Positions 32,812 to 42,691 of a stretch of DNA of 64,000 nt are shown here, piece after piece. Numbering within the stretch: position 1 is the first letter of the stretch; every line of letters starts with the position of its first letter. Source of the DNA: Novosphingobium percolationis. GTDB lineage: Bacteria; Pseudomonadota; Alphaproteobacteria; Sphingomonadales; Sphingomonadaceae. Location: assembly GCF_020179425.1 (NCBI RefSeq), contig NZ_JAILYM010000001.1, forward strand, positions 930,001 to 994,000, given 5' to 3'. The translations under genes were made by a program, and so were the position numbers. A model generated the notes under the pieces. That model searched no databases, had not been told where the DNA came from, and was given only the letters and a program-made list of their open reading frames with translations.

Positions 32812-35800
32812 TCAGGCGGCCACGGCCTGCGCCCGTTGCCGCTGGGCCGCCGGTCCGATCGCCTCGCCAGGCCAGCCCTGCCAGGTGGACGCAGGCCCGC
32901 TGGAATCGCCCGCCAGCACCAGCGTCCCTTCAAGCAGGGTGGCGCCTTCGCCCACCGTGCTCATCATCATCACGCGCGAGGCAGTGCGCAGGCAGGCGCG
33001 CGGCCCGATCTCGATCGGCCCCATCATCCATTCGCCGCGCGTGTTGAGGTGCGCGATCAGCACGGCCTGGTCGATGCACACGCCATCGCCGATGTGGAGG
33101 AATTCCGGCTCTTCCATCATCGGGTCGGCGCCATTGGGATAGAGGCACACGTTGCGACCGATCCTCGCCCCTTCGGCGCGGAAGTACCAGACGAGGAAGG
33201 CCGAGCCTTCAAGGAAGGCCAGCACATCGCGCGTGCCGAACCAGCCGCTGGACAGCGACGAGATGACCGAGTGGATCTTCCAGCGCTGGCAATAGGAGGA
33301 CTGCGTCCAGAAGTGCTCGCCTTCGACGCGCCGGCCGATGATCAGCCACTTGGTCGCCACCAGCACGCCCAGCGCACCGAAGGCAAAGGCCAGATGGAGC
33401 GGGACGTAGAAGCCCTCCAGCAGCAGCACGATGTCGGTGGTGTTGCGCAGGCCCGGACCTTCGGCGATCAGCACGCTGCGGGTCAGCAGCAGCGCGGCGA
33501 TCATCGGCGCGGTGCGCCAGAGCGCCGCGAAGGCCGCCCACGCGATGTTGAAGGCGATGTGCGCAGCGAGCGGCCAGACGGCATAGTTCGCCTCGCCCTG
33601 ATACATCGCGCGGCCATAGGGGCGCAGCGTGGGCGCTTCGATGCGGCGCGTGGTCGCTGCTTCCAGTTCGATCGGCGCTTCGCGGCCATCCTGCCCGATC
33701 CACGTCGATCCCGCCGGGGCGACGAAGCCCTCTGGGGCGAACGTGCCCGAGCCGAACACGGCGTTGCGGCTGACGACCACGCCCGGCGCCAGCACGCAGC
33801 GGTCGGCCACGTTGGCGCCCGGCTCGATGCGGATCGGCTGCGTGCCGTTGGCACTGGTCATCAGGTAGGTGGAGCGCGAGCCGAAGGTCACGTCGTCGCC
33901 GCATTCGAACAGGTCGTACTCGGTCATCACGTTGCCCGAGCCGGGCCAGTAGATGCGCTTGCCGACTTTCGCGCCGAGCAGGCGGTAGATCACGCTGATC
34001 GCGGCGAAGTTCGAACCGAGCAGCGGTGCGACACCGCCAAAGCGCCCGTCAGGCAGCAGTTGCCACATCAGCCAGCGTTCGAACATTGGCCAGGGGCGAT
34101 GCACGTCGGCTTCGGCGCGGAAGCGGCCGATCACGGTCCACTTCACCGCGATCACCCCGGCCAGATAGAGGAACGGCGTGACCAGCGCGGACGCCACCAG
34201 CACCGCCGACGAAACGATCAGGCGGCCCGGATTGAACATGCGCACCAGCAGGTCGACCGGCCCGGCCAGGTGCCCCGCCTTGACCATGATCCCGGCAAGG
34301 TAGTGGTGCATCAGCAGCACCACCGGAACCCACGCGGCCAGCATGACCGCGCCCTTGATGACCGTCCCCACGCCCTTGAGCCAGAGCGGCGGATCATAGA
34401 GCAGCGCGCGCGACAGGCCGCGCGTGCCCTGGTTGCGCGCCTTGGGATTGTCCGACGTGCCCAGCGGCGCGATCTCGGTATCGGCGGGCAGCACGGTGCC
34501 CGGCACGATCGTTGCGCGCGTCCCGATCGAGACGTTTGCGCCGACGATGATCGGCTTCAGGTCCATCGCCCCGCCTTCGAGCGCGAAGGGACGCACGATG
34601 GCGCTTTCGTCGATGCAGACCATGTCGCCGATGGTCAGCAGATCGAACTCGCCCAGATCGGCGTTGACCGCGATGCGGGTTTCGCTCCCGACGCGCGCGC
34701 CCATCAGGCGATAATAGAGCGCGGTGAGCGGATACGACATCGTGAACACGCCCAGCCCGGCGGTGTTCTGGATCTGGCGCACCAGCCACCAGCGCAAATA
34801 ATAGTGCCCCCAAAGCGGCGCAGGCCCCGCGCGATAGCGGCCGATCAGCAGCCATTTGGCCGCTATCGCGCCGAGCGGCCCGGCGACATTGCGCAGTGCA
34901 CTTGCCACTGCCAGCGCGGCAAACATGACCCACGCCCCGCGCAGACCAAGGTCCGCGCGCATATACCACCACACGAAGATCCAGCAGATGAACTGCCCGA
35001 GCCGGAGCGCGGGCGCCAGCAGCGCCAGGGGCAGGAGCTGGATCGCCAGCGTGGTCAGCCTCGACTGCGATCTTGCGGCCGGGCCTTCGTGCCGCGCGCT
35101 CGCCGCGTCCGGGATCGCCGTATCGGCATCGGCCGCCTGCGCGGCGACGGCGGCGCGCACCGCCTTGGCAAGTTCGCCGATGGTGCGGTGGCGAAAGATC
35201 GCGGTGGGTGTCAGCGCGATGCCGTATTGCTTGCGCACATCGGCGATGATGCGCACCGCGGTGAGCGAATCCCCGCCCAGATCGTCGAAGAAATCGCTGT
35301 CGAGAAAGACGTCGCGGTCCTGGCCCAGACACTTGCGCCATTCGTCGAGGATGAAGGCTTCGACCGCGTCGGCGGGCGTCACGGCGCCCGGTTGCGGCTT
35401 TTCCAGCAGCGCGAGCAACTGATCGGTGTCGATCTCGCCCGACACAGCATGACGCGGGAAAGCGTCGAGCAGTGCAATCGAGCGCGGCACGAGGTAATCG
35501 TGCAGCATGGTCTGAAGGCGGGCCCTGAGGTCGGCCTCTGCCAGCCCCGCGCCCGCGACGCCCGCGCGGATCGTCCCGCACGAATGCCCGATGTGGACCA
35601 CTACGTCCGCGCCTGCCGGGCATACCGCACGCAGCGCAGCTTCGATGTGCGTCACCGAAACGTCGATGGCCTGCGCCGGGATGGGCTCGGCCAGCGGCGC
35701 GCCCCTGGGCGGGCATTGCGCGGTCAATAACCGCGCGCGGGCAGGCGCCTTTTCGTCCACTATGTCGATGCCGAGACGCGCGGCAAGGCGCACGCGCAGC

Positions 35801-37407
35801 AGCTTGCCGGTCGCGTTCTTGGGCAGTTCGTCCATGTAGACGGCAAGGACCGGCCACTTGGCGGGCGACAGGTGCCGCGAAAGATGCGGCGCCAGCGTTT
35901 CGAGATCGACGCGCCGCCCGTTGCGCGGAACGATCACGCAGCCCACCGTTTCGCCCAGCATGGCGTGCGGCACGGCGAAGGCCAGCGCCGCCCGGATATC
36001 GGGATGGCCGACCAGTACATCCTCGATTTCCGCCGGCGCGATGGTTTCCCCACCGCGCTTGATCACGTCCTTGCCGCGCCCGACGATGTAGAGGAAGCCG
36101 TCCTCGTCGAAGCGGCCAAGGTCGCCGGTATCGAACCAGCCTTGCGGGATGATCGGCTCGCCCGGCCCCGGCTGGTCCTGCACGATGCGCGCCAGCGGCG
36201 CGCCGCGCAGCATGATGCGCCCGGCCACGCCCACGGGCGCTGTCTGGCCCGCATCATCCAGGATGGCGACGTCCGGTCCGAGCACCCGGCCGCTCGCCCC
36301 CCGGCGCTCCAGCCGGTAATCGAGCGGCGGACAAGCGATGGGCATGCATTCGGTCATGCCGTAGCCGGGCAGGATCGTGGCGTCGAAACGCGCGCGCAGC
36401 CGCTCGGCGGTGGAAGGCAGCAGATCGCCCGCCGCGTTGCAGATGAAGCGCAGGCTGCGCGCGCAATCGGGGCGGCGCTCGCCTTCGATCAGGATGCTGT
36501 CGTGCATCGTGGGCGAAGCGTAGTACCAGGTGAAGCCCGCGCCGCTGGCCAGTTCATCCCAGAACATCGCCGCGTCGAAGCCGTCGGAATAGATCATGCC
36601 GCTGCCCGCCAGCAGCGGCGCGAAAAGATTGCGGACGATACCGCCGACGTGGAACAGCGGCATCATGTTGTAGCCGCGATCCTGCGGCCCCAGTTCCAGC
36701 GCGGCGGCGATGCAGGCCGCGCCCACGCACACGTCGCGCAAGGCGATGGGCACCAGCTTCTTGCGCCCCGACGTGCCCGAGGTGAACAGTTCAAGCGCGA
36801 TGTCGTCGGGTCCGTTGAAGCAGCGGCCCCAGCGCTCGGCGCTGGTCGGGGGCAGCTCGCCCGACGACAGGTCAAACAGGCCGGTCTCCTGGGGCTGGCG
36901 GACAAGATCGATCACGGCGACCCCGCAGACGCGCGCGCTGCGGCGGATGTGGTCGAAATCCGCGCCCACCGGCACGATCACCGCCTTCGCCCCGGTTTCG
37001 GCAAGGTCAGCGGCGATTTCGCCGTCGGGGTTCCACGGATTCATCGGCACCACGGTGCAGCGCATGCTCATGGCCAGCAGGCAGACCGCCAGTTCCGGCC
37101 CTTCGGGTAACGCGATGGCGCAGCGATCACCCGGCCGCAGCGCCAGATCCCGGAACGGCGCGCCATCGCTCAGGAAATCGTGGAGCCGCGCGAACGACAG
37201 CGAATGGAGGCCACGCGCGGCGGTGCCGGTCAGCGCACGCTTGTTGCCGCCGCTGGGCAGCAGGTCGAGCAGCGTCGTGAAGTGCAATTCGCGCGCGATG
37301 CGCTGACCCAACGCCTCCCCGCGCTTCCAGGCTTCGGTCCAGTCGGCCAGCCGTTCGGCGAGCGGCGGTTCGGCATAGGCCGAATGCAGGATGGCGGTCT
37401 GATGCAC
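32812..37407 (-). CDS. Pls/PosA-like synthetase: adenylation, carrier and membrane acyltransferase domains
   Basis: A 1531-residue protein. Residues 1-545 are an adenylate-forming domain (LFTSGTSGRKK 208-217, PGYGMTECMP, GWFDTGDLG, GRGKDVIKRGGE, PKNATGKLLR). A second partial AMP-binding C-terminal piece follows near 580-665 (PRSIALLDAFPRHAVSGEID). A carrier domain has DLGGDSLTAV with Ser714. From 760 on, hydrophobic segments alternate with three left-handed beta-helix (hexapeptide) domains near 900, 1140 and 1430. This is the layout of poly-lysine synthetase Pls and relatives, which polymerise or release amino-acid chains at the membrane. Substrate is not predictable here. ATG 37407 follows the TonB receptor by 65 bases. 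Confidence 0.85.
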   Translation of the reverse strand: MHQTAILHSAYAEPPLAERLADWTEAWKRGEALGQRIARELHFTTLLDLLPSGGNKRALTGTAARGLHSLSFARLHDFLSDGAPFRDLALRPGDRCAIALPEGPELAVCLLAMSMRCTVVPMNPWNPDGEIAADLAETGAKAVIVPVGADFDHIRRSARVCGVAVIDLVRQPQETGLFDLSSGELPPTSAERWGRCFNGPDDIALELFTSGTSGRKKLVPIALRDVCVGAACIAAALELGPQDRGYNMMPLFHVGGIVRNLFAPLLAGSGMIYSDGFDAAMFWDELASGAGFTWYYASPTMHDSILIEGERRPDCARSLRFICNAAGDLLPSTAERLRARFDATILPGYGMTECMPIACPPLDYRLERRGASGRVLGPDVAILDDAGQTAPVGVAGRIMLRGAPLARIVQDQPGPGEPIIPQGWFDTGDLGRFDEDGFLYIVGRGKDVIKRGGETIAPAEIEDVLVGHPDIRAALAFAVPHAMLGETVGCVIVPRNGRRVDLETLAPHLSRHLSPAKWPVLAVYMDELPKNATGKLLRVRLAARLGIDIVDEKAPARARLLTAQCPPRGAPLAEPIPAQAIDVSVTHIEAALRAVCPAGADVVVHIGHSCGTIRAGVAGAGLAEADLRARLQTMLHDYLVPRSIALLDAFPRHAVSGEIDTDQLLALLEKPQPGAVTPADAVEAFILDEWRKCLGQDRDVFLDSDFFDDLGGDSLTAVRIIADVRKQYGIALTPTAIFRHRTIGELAKAVRAAVAAQAADADTAIPDAASARHEGPAARSQSRLTTLAIQLLPLALLAPALRLGQFICWIFVWWYMRADLGLRGAWVMFAALAVASALRNVAGPLGAIAAKWLLIGRYRAGPAPLWGHYYLRWWLVRQIQNTAGLGVFTMSYPLTALYYRLMGARVGSETRIAVNADLGEFDLLTIGDMVCIDESAIVRPFALEGGAMDLKPIIVGANVSIGTRATIVPGTVLPADTEIAPLGTSDNPKARNQGTRGLSRALLYDPPLWLKGVGTVIKGAVMLAAWVPVVLLMHHYLAGIMVKAGHLAGPVDLLVRMFNPGRLIVSSAVLVASALVTPFLYLAGVIAVKWTVIGRFRAEADVHRPWPMFERWLMWQLLPDGRFGGVAPLLGSNFAAISVIYRLLGAKVGKRIYWPGSGNVMTEYDLFECGDDVTFGSRSTYLMTSANGTQPIRIEPGANVADRCVLAPGVVVSRNAVFGSGTFAPEGFVAPAGSTWIGQDGREAPIELEAATTRRIEAPTLRPYGRAMYQGEANYAVWPLAAHIAFNIAWAAFAALWRTAPMIAALLLTRSVLIAEGPGLRNTTDIVLLLEGFYVPLHLAFAFGALGVLVATKWLIIGRRVEGEHFWTQSSYCQRWKIHSVISSLSSGWFGTRDVLAFLEGSAFLVWYFRAEGARIGRNVCLYPNGADPMMEEPEFLHIGDGVCIDQAVLIAHLNTRGEWMMGPIEIGPRACLRTASRVMMMSTVGEGATLLEGTLVLAGDSSGPASTWQGWPGEAIGPAAQRQRAQAVAA

Positions 37408-37472
37408 GCTGTCTGTCCTTGAAGTCAGGGCGCTTCCCTGCGCCGGTTGATCCGGAATTCGGGCGGCGGTCG

Positions 37473-40115
37473 TCAGAAGGTCTTACGGAGGCTGAACCGA
37501 ATGGTGCGGCCGAGCGGGTCGAGAAGCACGGGCTGGTAGACGTAAGGCGTCGCCCCTTGCGCGCCGGTCACGCGCGGCCGGGCGTTAAACAGGTTGTCGA
37601 CCGCAAGCGTAAGCTTCACGCCGTCCAGCCAGGGATGCGCGCGCGCCAGCGCCGTCTGCTGGCCGAGGTTGGCGAACAGGCGCAGGTTGGCGGTCGCAAG
37701 ATCGCCAAATGCCAGGTCCGATGCGCCGCCCCCTCGCACCGCCGTCGCGCCGCGCCAGTTGGCCGAAAGGCGCAGGCCAAGGCCATCGCGGGCAAAACCT
37801 GCCTGCGCCTCGATCTCGTGCCGGGGATCGCCGCCAGTCATGGCCAGGGTATCGCCGTGCAGCAGGTCGAGCACGGGCAGGCCGGCGCGCAGGCGCACGT
37901 CATGCCGCAGGCGCCAGGTGTGGTAGAGCGCGAAGGACAGACGGTTCGTGTTCTTGCGCAGGCCTGGCACGCGGCCTGTCGCTGCCCCCGTCCCGCCGAT
38001 GGCCTTCAGCCAGTTGACGCCCCAGCGCAGCTCCTCGCGGCTGTCGCGGGCGACATTGACAGGTCGCGCATCGAAGCGGGTCAGCATTCCGGCGGCATCG
38101 CGCACGAAACGATCGGGAAAGGCGGCCTCCAGCGCGGGTGTCACCGCCAGCGCAGCCACGGCATCCCGCGTGCGGGCATGGACATAGTTGGCGGTCAGCG
38201 ACAGCCCCCCGCCCCAGCCCGGCTTCCATGTCGCGCCAACCTTGAACACGTGGCGGTTGTCGGCGACGAGCGCGGCATTGCCGCCTTCGATGCGCGAAAC
38301 CTCCGCAGACTCGCCCTGTGCGAAATCGAACAGGCGGGCATTGGGCGTCGTCAGGACGGGCGCGCCGATCTGCACGAGCGATGGCGCGCCGTCCTCCTCG
38401 GTCATCGAGGCGATGATCCGCAGCGGCTGGACCGGCGACCAGACAAGGCCATAGCCGAACGTCCAGAGCGTGCCGAGATCGGAAAGTCGGTGGACAGCGA
38501 CGTTCGCGTTGAGCGACAGCGTGCCCAGCGCCGCCATCACATTGTTGCGGCGGCTGGTGATCGGCACGTCGATGCTCAATTGCCCGCTCGTATCACTGCG
38601 CGAGGCCGCGCTGATTTGCGTCACGCCGCCGCGCACGGCCTGCCCGTCCAGCGCCGACCAGGTCGCGCCCAGGCGCAGGCTGGTCAGAACCTTGCCCGCA
38701 GGCAGATGGAGCGGCGAGCCGTTGATCATGGCATCGACCCCGCCAGTGTTGTCGATCAGGCGGGTGGTGTCGGGCATCTGCGCCAGCAGCAGGGCAGGGT
38801 CGAACGTGCCAAAGGGGTTCACCGTGGGATCATGCGCCGCCAGCCCGGCGTCGATTGCCGCCGGATCGATCCGGCCGACCATCCGGGTGCGCTCCTCGGT
38901 GTGATCCCAGATTCCCGAAAGCGACCATTGCCAGGTCCCCGCGTGGCTGTTCAGCGTCAGCCCGAGATGCCCGTCGAGGTCTTTGGTGCGCCGGGTAAGC
39001 GGCGCGGTGTCCGCATAGCGATAGACCGCGACATCGTTGGCGAAGGGCGAAAAGGCCGAGCCTTCGGGCAGAGTCAGCTTCGTCCTCGGCAGGCCGAGCA
39101 GCGCGACATCGTCGCTCGCTTCCAGACGGCCGTTGAGCGTGGCGGCGACATTGCCGAACACGTTGCGGCTGTAGGACGCGTTGATCGAACCGCGCTCGCT
39201 GGAAGGAAGCAGGGTGCGATAGGGCGTCGTGTCCGTGACATTCGCGCGGTTGGCCCCCGCCACGAAATCGCCCAGCGCGAGCGGGCGGCTGGCAGCGATG
39301 GTCGGCGCCCCGGCGATGGTCACGGCTTGCCCGGCCAGCGCGCCCAGCGCGGGGTCGATCTCGCCCGATGGGGTGAGCGCGGTAACGTTGCCGACAAGGT
39401 CATAGGGACGACGCGGCGCGAACGGCGGCAGAGACCGTTCGCTTTCCAGCAAGGCGTCGGCATGCTGGTATTGCACTGCGATGTTGACCCGGCGATCATG
39501 CTTGATGTCGAGATAGACCAGCCCCGGATCGACGGCGTTCCGTCCGCCGTCGGTGGACAGCCGATCGCCTGCTTCGGCGATCAGTGCGTGGAAACGCTTG
39601 CGCAGCACGATGTTGACCACGCGTTGATCGGCCGGATAGCCATATTTCAGCGCCACTTCCTCGGGCAGGATCTCTGCGCGTGAAATTGCCTCGGCAGGAA
39701 TGTCGCGCACTTCGGACAGGCCCGTCGTGCGCCGTCCGTTGAGCAGGATGACGGTCTGTTCGCCGCCACGCCCTTGCGCGCTGCGGATCTGCGGGGCCAG
39801 TTCCTGCAACAGCTCAGACATCGAATTGATGCCGAACGCGCGAATGGTCCCGCGGGAGAACTGCACGTCGGGCTGGACATCGCCGACCGCCGCCCCGCGC
39901 GGGGCCTGATGGCCGGTCACGACGATCTCGGGATCGTCGCCCTCGCCCGCATCGTCCTCTGGCGGGGCCGGCGCCACGTCCGGCTTTACGCCGCGATCAC
40001 CCGCAGCACTTGCCGGACCGGCCTGCTGCGCCAGCAACGCCTGTGGCGCCACCCCCGCCAGCAGCGAAAGCGCAAACAGCCAGCGCTTCATTCCAATTGC
40101 GAACGGGCGCGTCAC
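37473..40115 (-). CDS. TonB-dependent receptor-like outer-membrane protein
   Basis: An 880-residue protein with a signal peptide (MKRWLFALSLLAGVAPQALLAQ), a short linker with EIVVTGHQ (TonB-box-like), a plug containing FGINSMSELLQELAPQ and VILLNGRRTTGLSEVRDIPA, and a beta-barrel ending in SLRKTF. The plug is of the shorter type often seen in sphingomonads. GTG 40115 or ATG 40091 can start it; the GTG has GAGG at about 10 bases. It heads the operon with the Pls-like synthetase and PPTase and may import or export-assist the product of that enzyme. Confidence 0.82.
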   Translation of the reverse strand: MTRPFAIGMKRWLFALSLLAGVAPQALLAQQAGPASAAGDRGVKPDVAPAPPEDDAGEGDDPEIVVTGHQAPRGAAVGDVQPDVQFSRGTIRAFGINSMSELLQELAPQIRSAQGRGGEQTVILLNGRRTTGLSEVRDIPAEAISRAEILPEEVALKYGYPADQRVVNIVLRKRFHALIAEAGDRLSTDGGRNAVDPGLVYLDIKHDRRVNIAVQYQHADALLESERSLPPFAPRRPYDLVGNVTALTPSGEIDPALGALAGQAVTIAGAPTIAASRPLALGDFVAGANRANVTDTTPYRTLLPSSERGSINASYSRNVFGNVAATLNGRLEASDDVALLGLPRTKLTLPEGSAFSPFANDVAVYRYADTAPLTRRTKDLDGHLGLTLNSHAGTWQWSLSGIWDHTEERTRMVGRIDPAAIDAGLAAHDPTVNPFGTFDPALLLAQMPDTTRLIDNTGGVDAMINGSPLHLPAGKVLTSLRLGATWSALDGQAVRGGVTQISAASRSDTSGQLSIDVPITSRRNNVMAALGTLSLNANVAVHRLSDLGTLWTFGYGLVWSPVQPLRIIASMTEEDGAPSLVQIGAPVLTTPNARLFDFAQGESAEVSRIEGGNAALVADNRHVFKVGATWKPGWGGGLSLTANYVHARTRDAVAALAVTPALEAAFPDRFVRDAAGMLTRFDARPVNVARDSREELRWGVNWLKAIGGTGAATGRVPGLRKNTNRLSFALYHTWRLRHDVRLRAGLPVLDLLHGDTLAMTGGDPRHEIEAQAGFARDGLGLRLSANWRGATAVRGGGASDLAFGDLATANLRLFANLGQQTALARAHPWLDGVKLTLAVDNLFNARPRVTGAQGATPYVYQPVLLDPLGRTIRFSLRKTF

Positions 40116-40134
40116 GGTGGGGATACCTCATTGC

Positions 40135-40147
40135 GACACCAGGTGTC
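40135..40147 (-). promoter_or_regulatory. 13-bp palindrome upstream of the receptor-synthetase operon
   Basis: GACACC-A-GGTGTC, 20 bases before the GTG at 40115. Its size and symmetry suit an operator for a LacI- or GntR-like regulator, but no such regulator gene is adjacent. Confidence 0.4.
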
Positions 40148-40382
40148 ATTGAACGCACCTTTGACCAACGTTGACGACCCACCGCTGGCGACAGCCAAAC
40201 CCAAAAACATCGTGATTTGAACCATTCAGCACCCGACTGGGCGTTCTGGCTGCTCGTTGAGAGCCGCCTTAGCAGGAGTTGCTGACGACACGCTGACAGC
40301 GCAAAATATCGTCCTCGATCAACGCTGTCGGCACGACCTTATCCGCGTTGCAGCGCCGACGACGGCCGTGCCCGTCCGGCGC

Positions 40383-41816
40383 TTACCCGAACGCCGGGCC
40401 GGCAAGGTTCAGGATCATGCGCGTGCCGCCTTCTGGCCGCTCTTCCATGCGGACGCTGCCATCGTGCAACTGGGCGATGCGCCGCACCAAAGCCAGCCCC
40501 ACGCCCGTGCCGTTGCCCGACTGGCGATCCATCCGCCAGAACCGCTCAAATACCTGATCACGATGTTCCGGGGGAATTCCCGGCCCGCGATCATCGACGA
40601 TCACCAGCGGTCCCTGCTCGACCGCGACGGTCACCACGGTTCTGGCGGGGGCATACTTGATCGCGTTGCCCACCAGATTGCGAATGGCGATCGTGAGCAG
40701 CGACACGTTGCCGAAGACCATCAGGGACTCGGTCGTGCAGCTCAATTCGAGCATCTGCCGTTTGGCAAGCGCTTCGGGCACGGCCTCCTCCACGACCTTG
40801 CGCGCCACCGCCACGATGTCGATCCTGTCGACCGCGCTCGTCATGACGTCTTCGGCTTGCGCGAAGCGCAGCAGTTCGTCGACCAACTGTCCGAGGTCCT
40901 TGAGGTCGGTCCTGATCCGGTCGCGCGCTGATCCGGGCGGCAACTGCGACATTTCCAGAAGCAGCACGGCCAGTGGCGTGCGCAATTCATGGGCAACGTC
41001 GGAGGTGAATTGCTTCTGCAATTGCAGCGAGTGATCGAGCTTCGTCAGCATGGCGTTGATCGTCGCCGCCACGCTGGCGAATTCCGTAGCCATCCCGCTT
41101 TCCGGCACGGGCACCAGCGCCTGCCCGCGAGCGACGGCCGTGCCGATGTGATGGGCACTGTCCGACAAGCGTCGAAGCGGGCGTAGCGCCGCGCGTGTCG
41201 TCAGGAAGATCGCGAATGTAAGCGCGGGGATGATGAACATCGCGGGGATCAGGATGTGCTCCGCAAGATCCTTCACGATCACCCCGACGAACGCGAAGGC
41301 CGGATCGTCGACCATATATGCCTGGACCCAATAGTGCCGATCCGCAATGCCGACCCGCCGCGTCAGCAAGGCGATGGCAGGCGCGCGGTGATCATGCATG
41401 GGCATGCCGCGAACAAGCGAGAAGCCTTCGACAAGCTTCGCGTTTCTCGCCGAAGCATCGCGCGGGTCGTCCGGTTCATCGGCACCGGGCACTGGCGATT
41501 GGACCGCCGGGAACCAAATGGTGTTCGCCTCTGACAGGATGTGACGCCTTGCGAGCGTGCTATGATCGAACACCCGAAATCCGTAGGCGCTCGGATAATC
41601 CTGATACAGCGGGAGCAGCGCCGGATTCCTGCCGCTGTCCAAAGCTCTGGCAATCGCAACCGCGTTTGTGTTGAGGATTGCCTCGCGAAGATGCCGCTTG
41701 TTGACCATTTCCTGCAGGGAAAATACCAATGCGACCAGCGCCAGCACGACCACGGACATGGCTGCCATGCGCCGTGCCAGGATGCGCGACAACGATTCAG
41801 ACCCAGCGCCTAGCAT
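40383..41816 (-). CDS. sensor histidine kinase
   Basis: A 477-residue membrane kinase: transmembrane helices near residues 17-35 and 188-208 enclose a periplasmic sensor region of about 150 residues; then a HAMP-like segment, the H-box SDVAHELRTPLAVL (phospho-accepting His), N-box RNLVGNAIKYAP, and G-boxes VDDRGPGIP and GNGTGVGLALVRR. It overlaps the response regulator by 7 bases (ATGCTAG). Its signal is unknown; neighbours on both sides are outer-membrane transport operons. Confidence 0.92.
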   Translation of the reverse strand: MLGAGSESLSRILARRMAAMSVVVLALVALVFSLQEMVNKRHLREAILNTNAVAIARALDSGRNPALLPLYQDYPSAYGFRVFDHSTLARRHILSEANTIWFPAVQSPVPGADEPDDPRDASARNAKLVEGFSLVRGMPMHDHRAPAIALLTRRVGIADRHYWVQAYMVDDPAFAFVGVIVKDLAEHILIPAMFIIPALTFAIFLTTRAALRPLRRLSDSAHHIGTAVARGQALVPVPESGMATEFASVAATINAMLTKLDHSLQLQKQFTSDVAHELRTPLAVLLLEMSQLPPGSARDRIRTDLKDLGQLVDELLRFAQAEDVMTSAVDRIDIVAVARKVVEEAVPEALAKRQMLELSCTTESLMVFGNVSLLTIAIRNLVGNAIKYAPARTVVTVAVEQGPLVIVDDRGPGIPPEHRDQVFERFWRMDRQSGNGTGVGLALVRRIAQLHDGSVRMEERPEGGTRMILNLAGPAFG

Positions 41817-42490
41817 TCGTCACGCTCGGTCAGCACGTAACCGATGCCACGCATCGCCACGATTTCGATGTTTGCTCCCGATGAATCCAGTCGACGTCGC
41901 AGGCGCGAAATCGTCGCCTCGGTCGCGTTTTCGGTGACCTCGCTGTCAAAGGCGTAAAGCGCCTGCTCGAGCCGGTCACGGCGCAGGACTTGCCCCTGAT
42001 GTCGCATCAGCACCAGCAGTGCATTCAATTCGCGCGGCGAGATCCCGACAAGGCGGTCCTCGACCGTCAGCGTCAGCGATGCCGCATCCAGGCAAACATT
42101 GCCGAATGTCAGCTGCTCGGATTGGATCTGTTTCGCCCGCCGGCCCAGCGCCCGGACGCGCGCGATGAGTTCATCGCCATCGACGGGTTTGACCACATAG
42201 TCGTCGGCACCGGCATCGAGCGCCTGGACACGGCTGACCACATCGCCCCGAGCGGTCGCGACAAGCACGAGCGCGTCGCGCTTGCTGCGTCGCAGGCTGT
42301 CGAGAATCTCCCGGCCGTCCCCGTCAGGCAGGGACAGATCCAGTATCACCACTTCGTACTCGACGAGTTCGATCGCGGCGTGCGCCATCTCGAGGTTTTC
42401 CGCGACATCCACGACATGCCCGCTGTCCGTCAGAAGCTTGGCCATGAGCGACGCCAGGCGTCCGCTATCCTCGACAACCAATAATCGCAT
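41810..42490 (-). CDS. OmpR-family response regulator
   Basis: A 226-residue regulator with receiver domain (LLVVEDSGRLAS, phospho-acceptor Asp in VVILDLSLPDGDGRE, Lys in DYVVKPVDGDEL) and winged-helix domain (SPRELNALLVLMRHQGQVLR, ending RGIGYVLTERDE). ATG 42490 is the standard start. It forms an operon with the overlapping kinase. Likely targets are the flanking operons at 32-40 kb or 42.7-46.9 kb, inferred from position only. Confidence 0.92.
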   Translation of the reverse strand: MRLLVVEDSGRLASLMAKLLTDSGHVVDVAENLEMAHAAIELVEYEVVILDLSLPDGDGREILDSLRRSKRDALVLVATARGDVVSRVQALDAGADDYVVKPVDGDELIARVRALGRRAKQIQSEQLTFGNVCLDAASLTLTVEDRLVGISPRELNALLVLMRHQGQVLRRDRLEQALYAFDSEVTENATEATISRLRRRLDSSGANIEIVAMRGIGYVLTERDEC

Positions 42491-42691
42491 AGCGCACTGT
42501 GACCACTTTTCGGGCAAACGGCTCTGACTCGATGCGCTTGGTGGTGCACAATGTCCCACCAAGCCACAGCGCCGGGATCTGCCGCGTACCTGTTAAACGA
42601 TGAACGGGCCTGATGTATTCCCTCGGAATGTGGAAGATTCTTGGCCGAACCCGGTGCCAGGACGCGCTTGCAGAAGAGGCCGATCAACCCG

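Noticed and set aside
32791..35730. 979-codon open frame on the plus strand
   Set aside because: Antisense to the Pls-like synthetase, whose motifs are clear; the plus-strand translation is low-complexity and Arg/His-rich.
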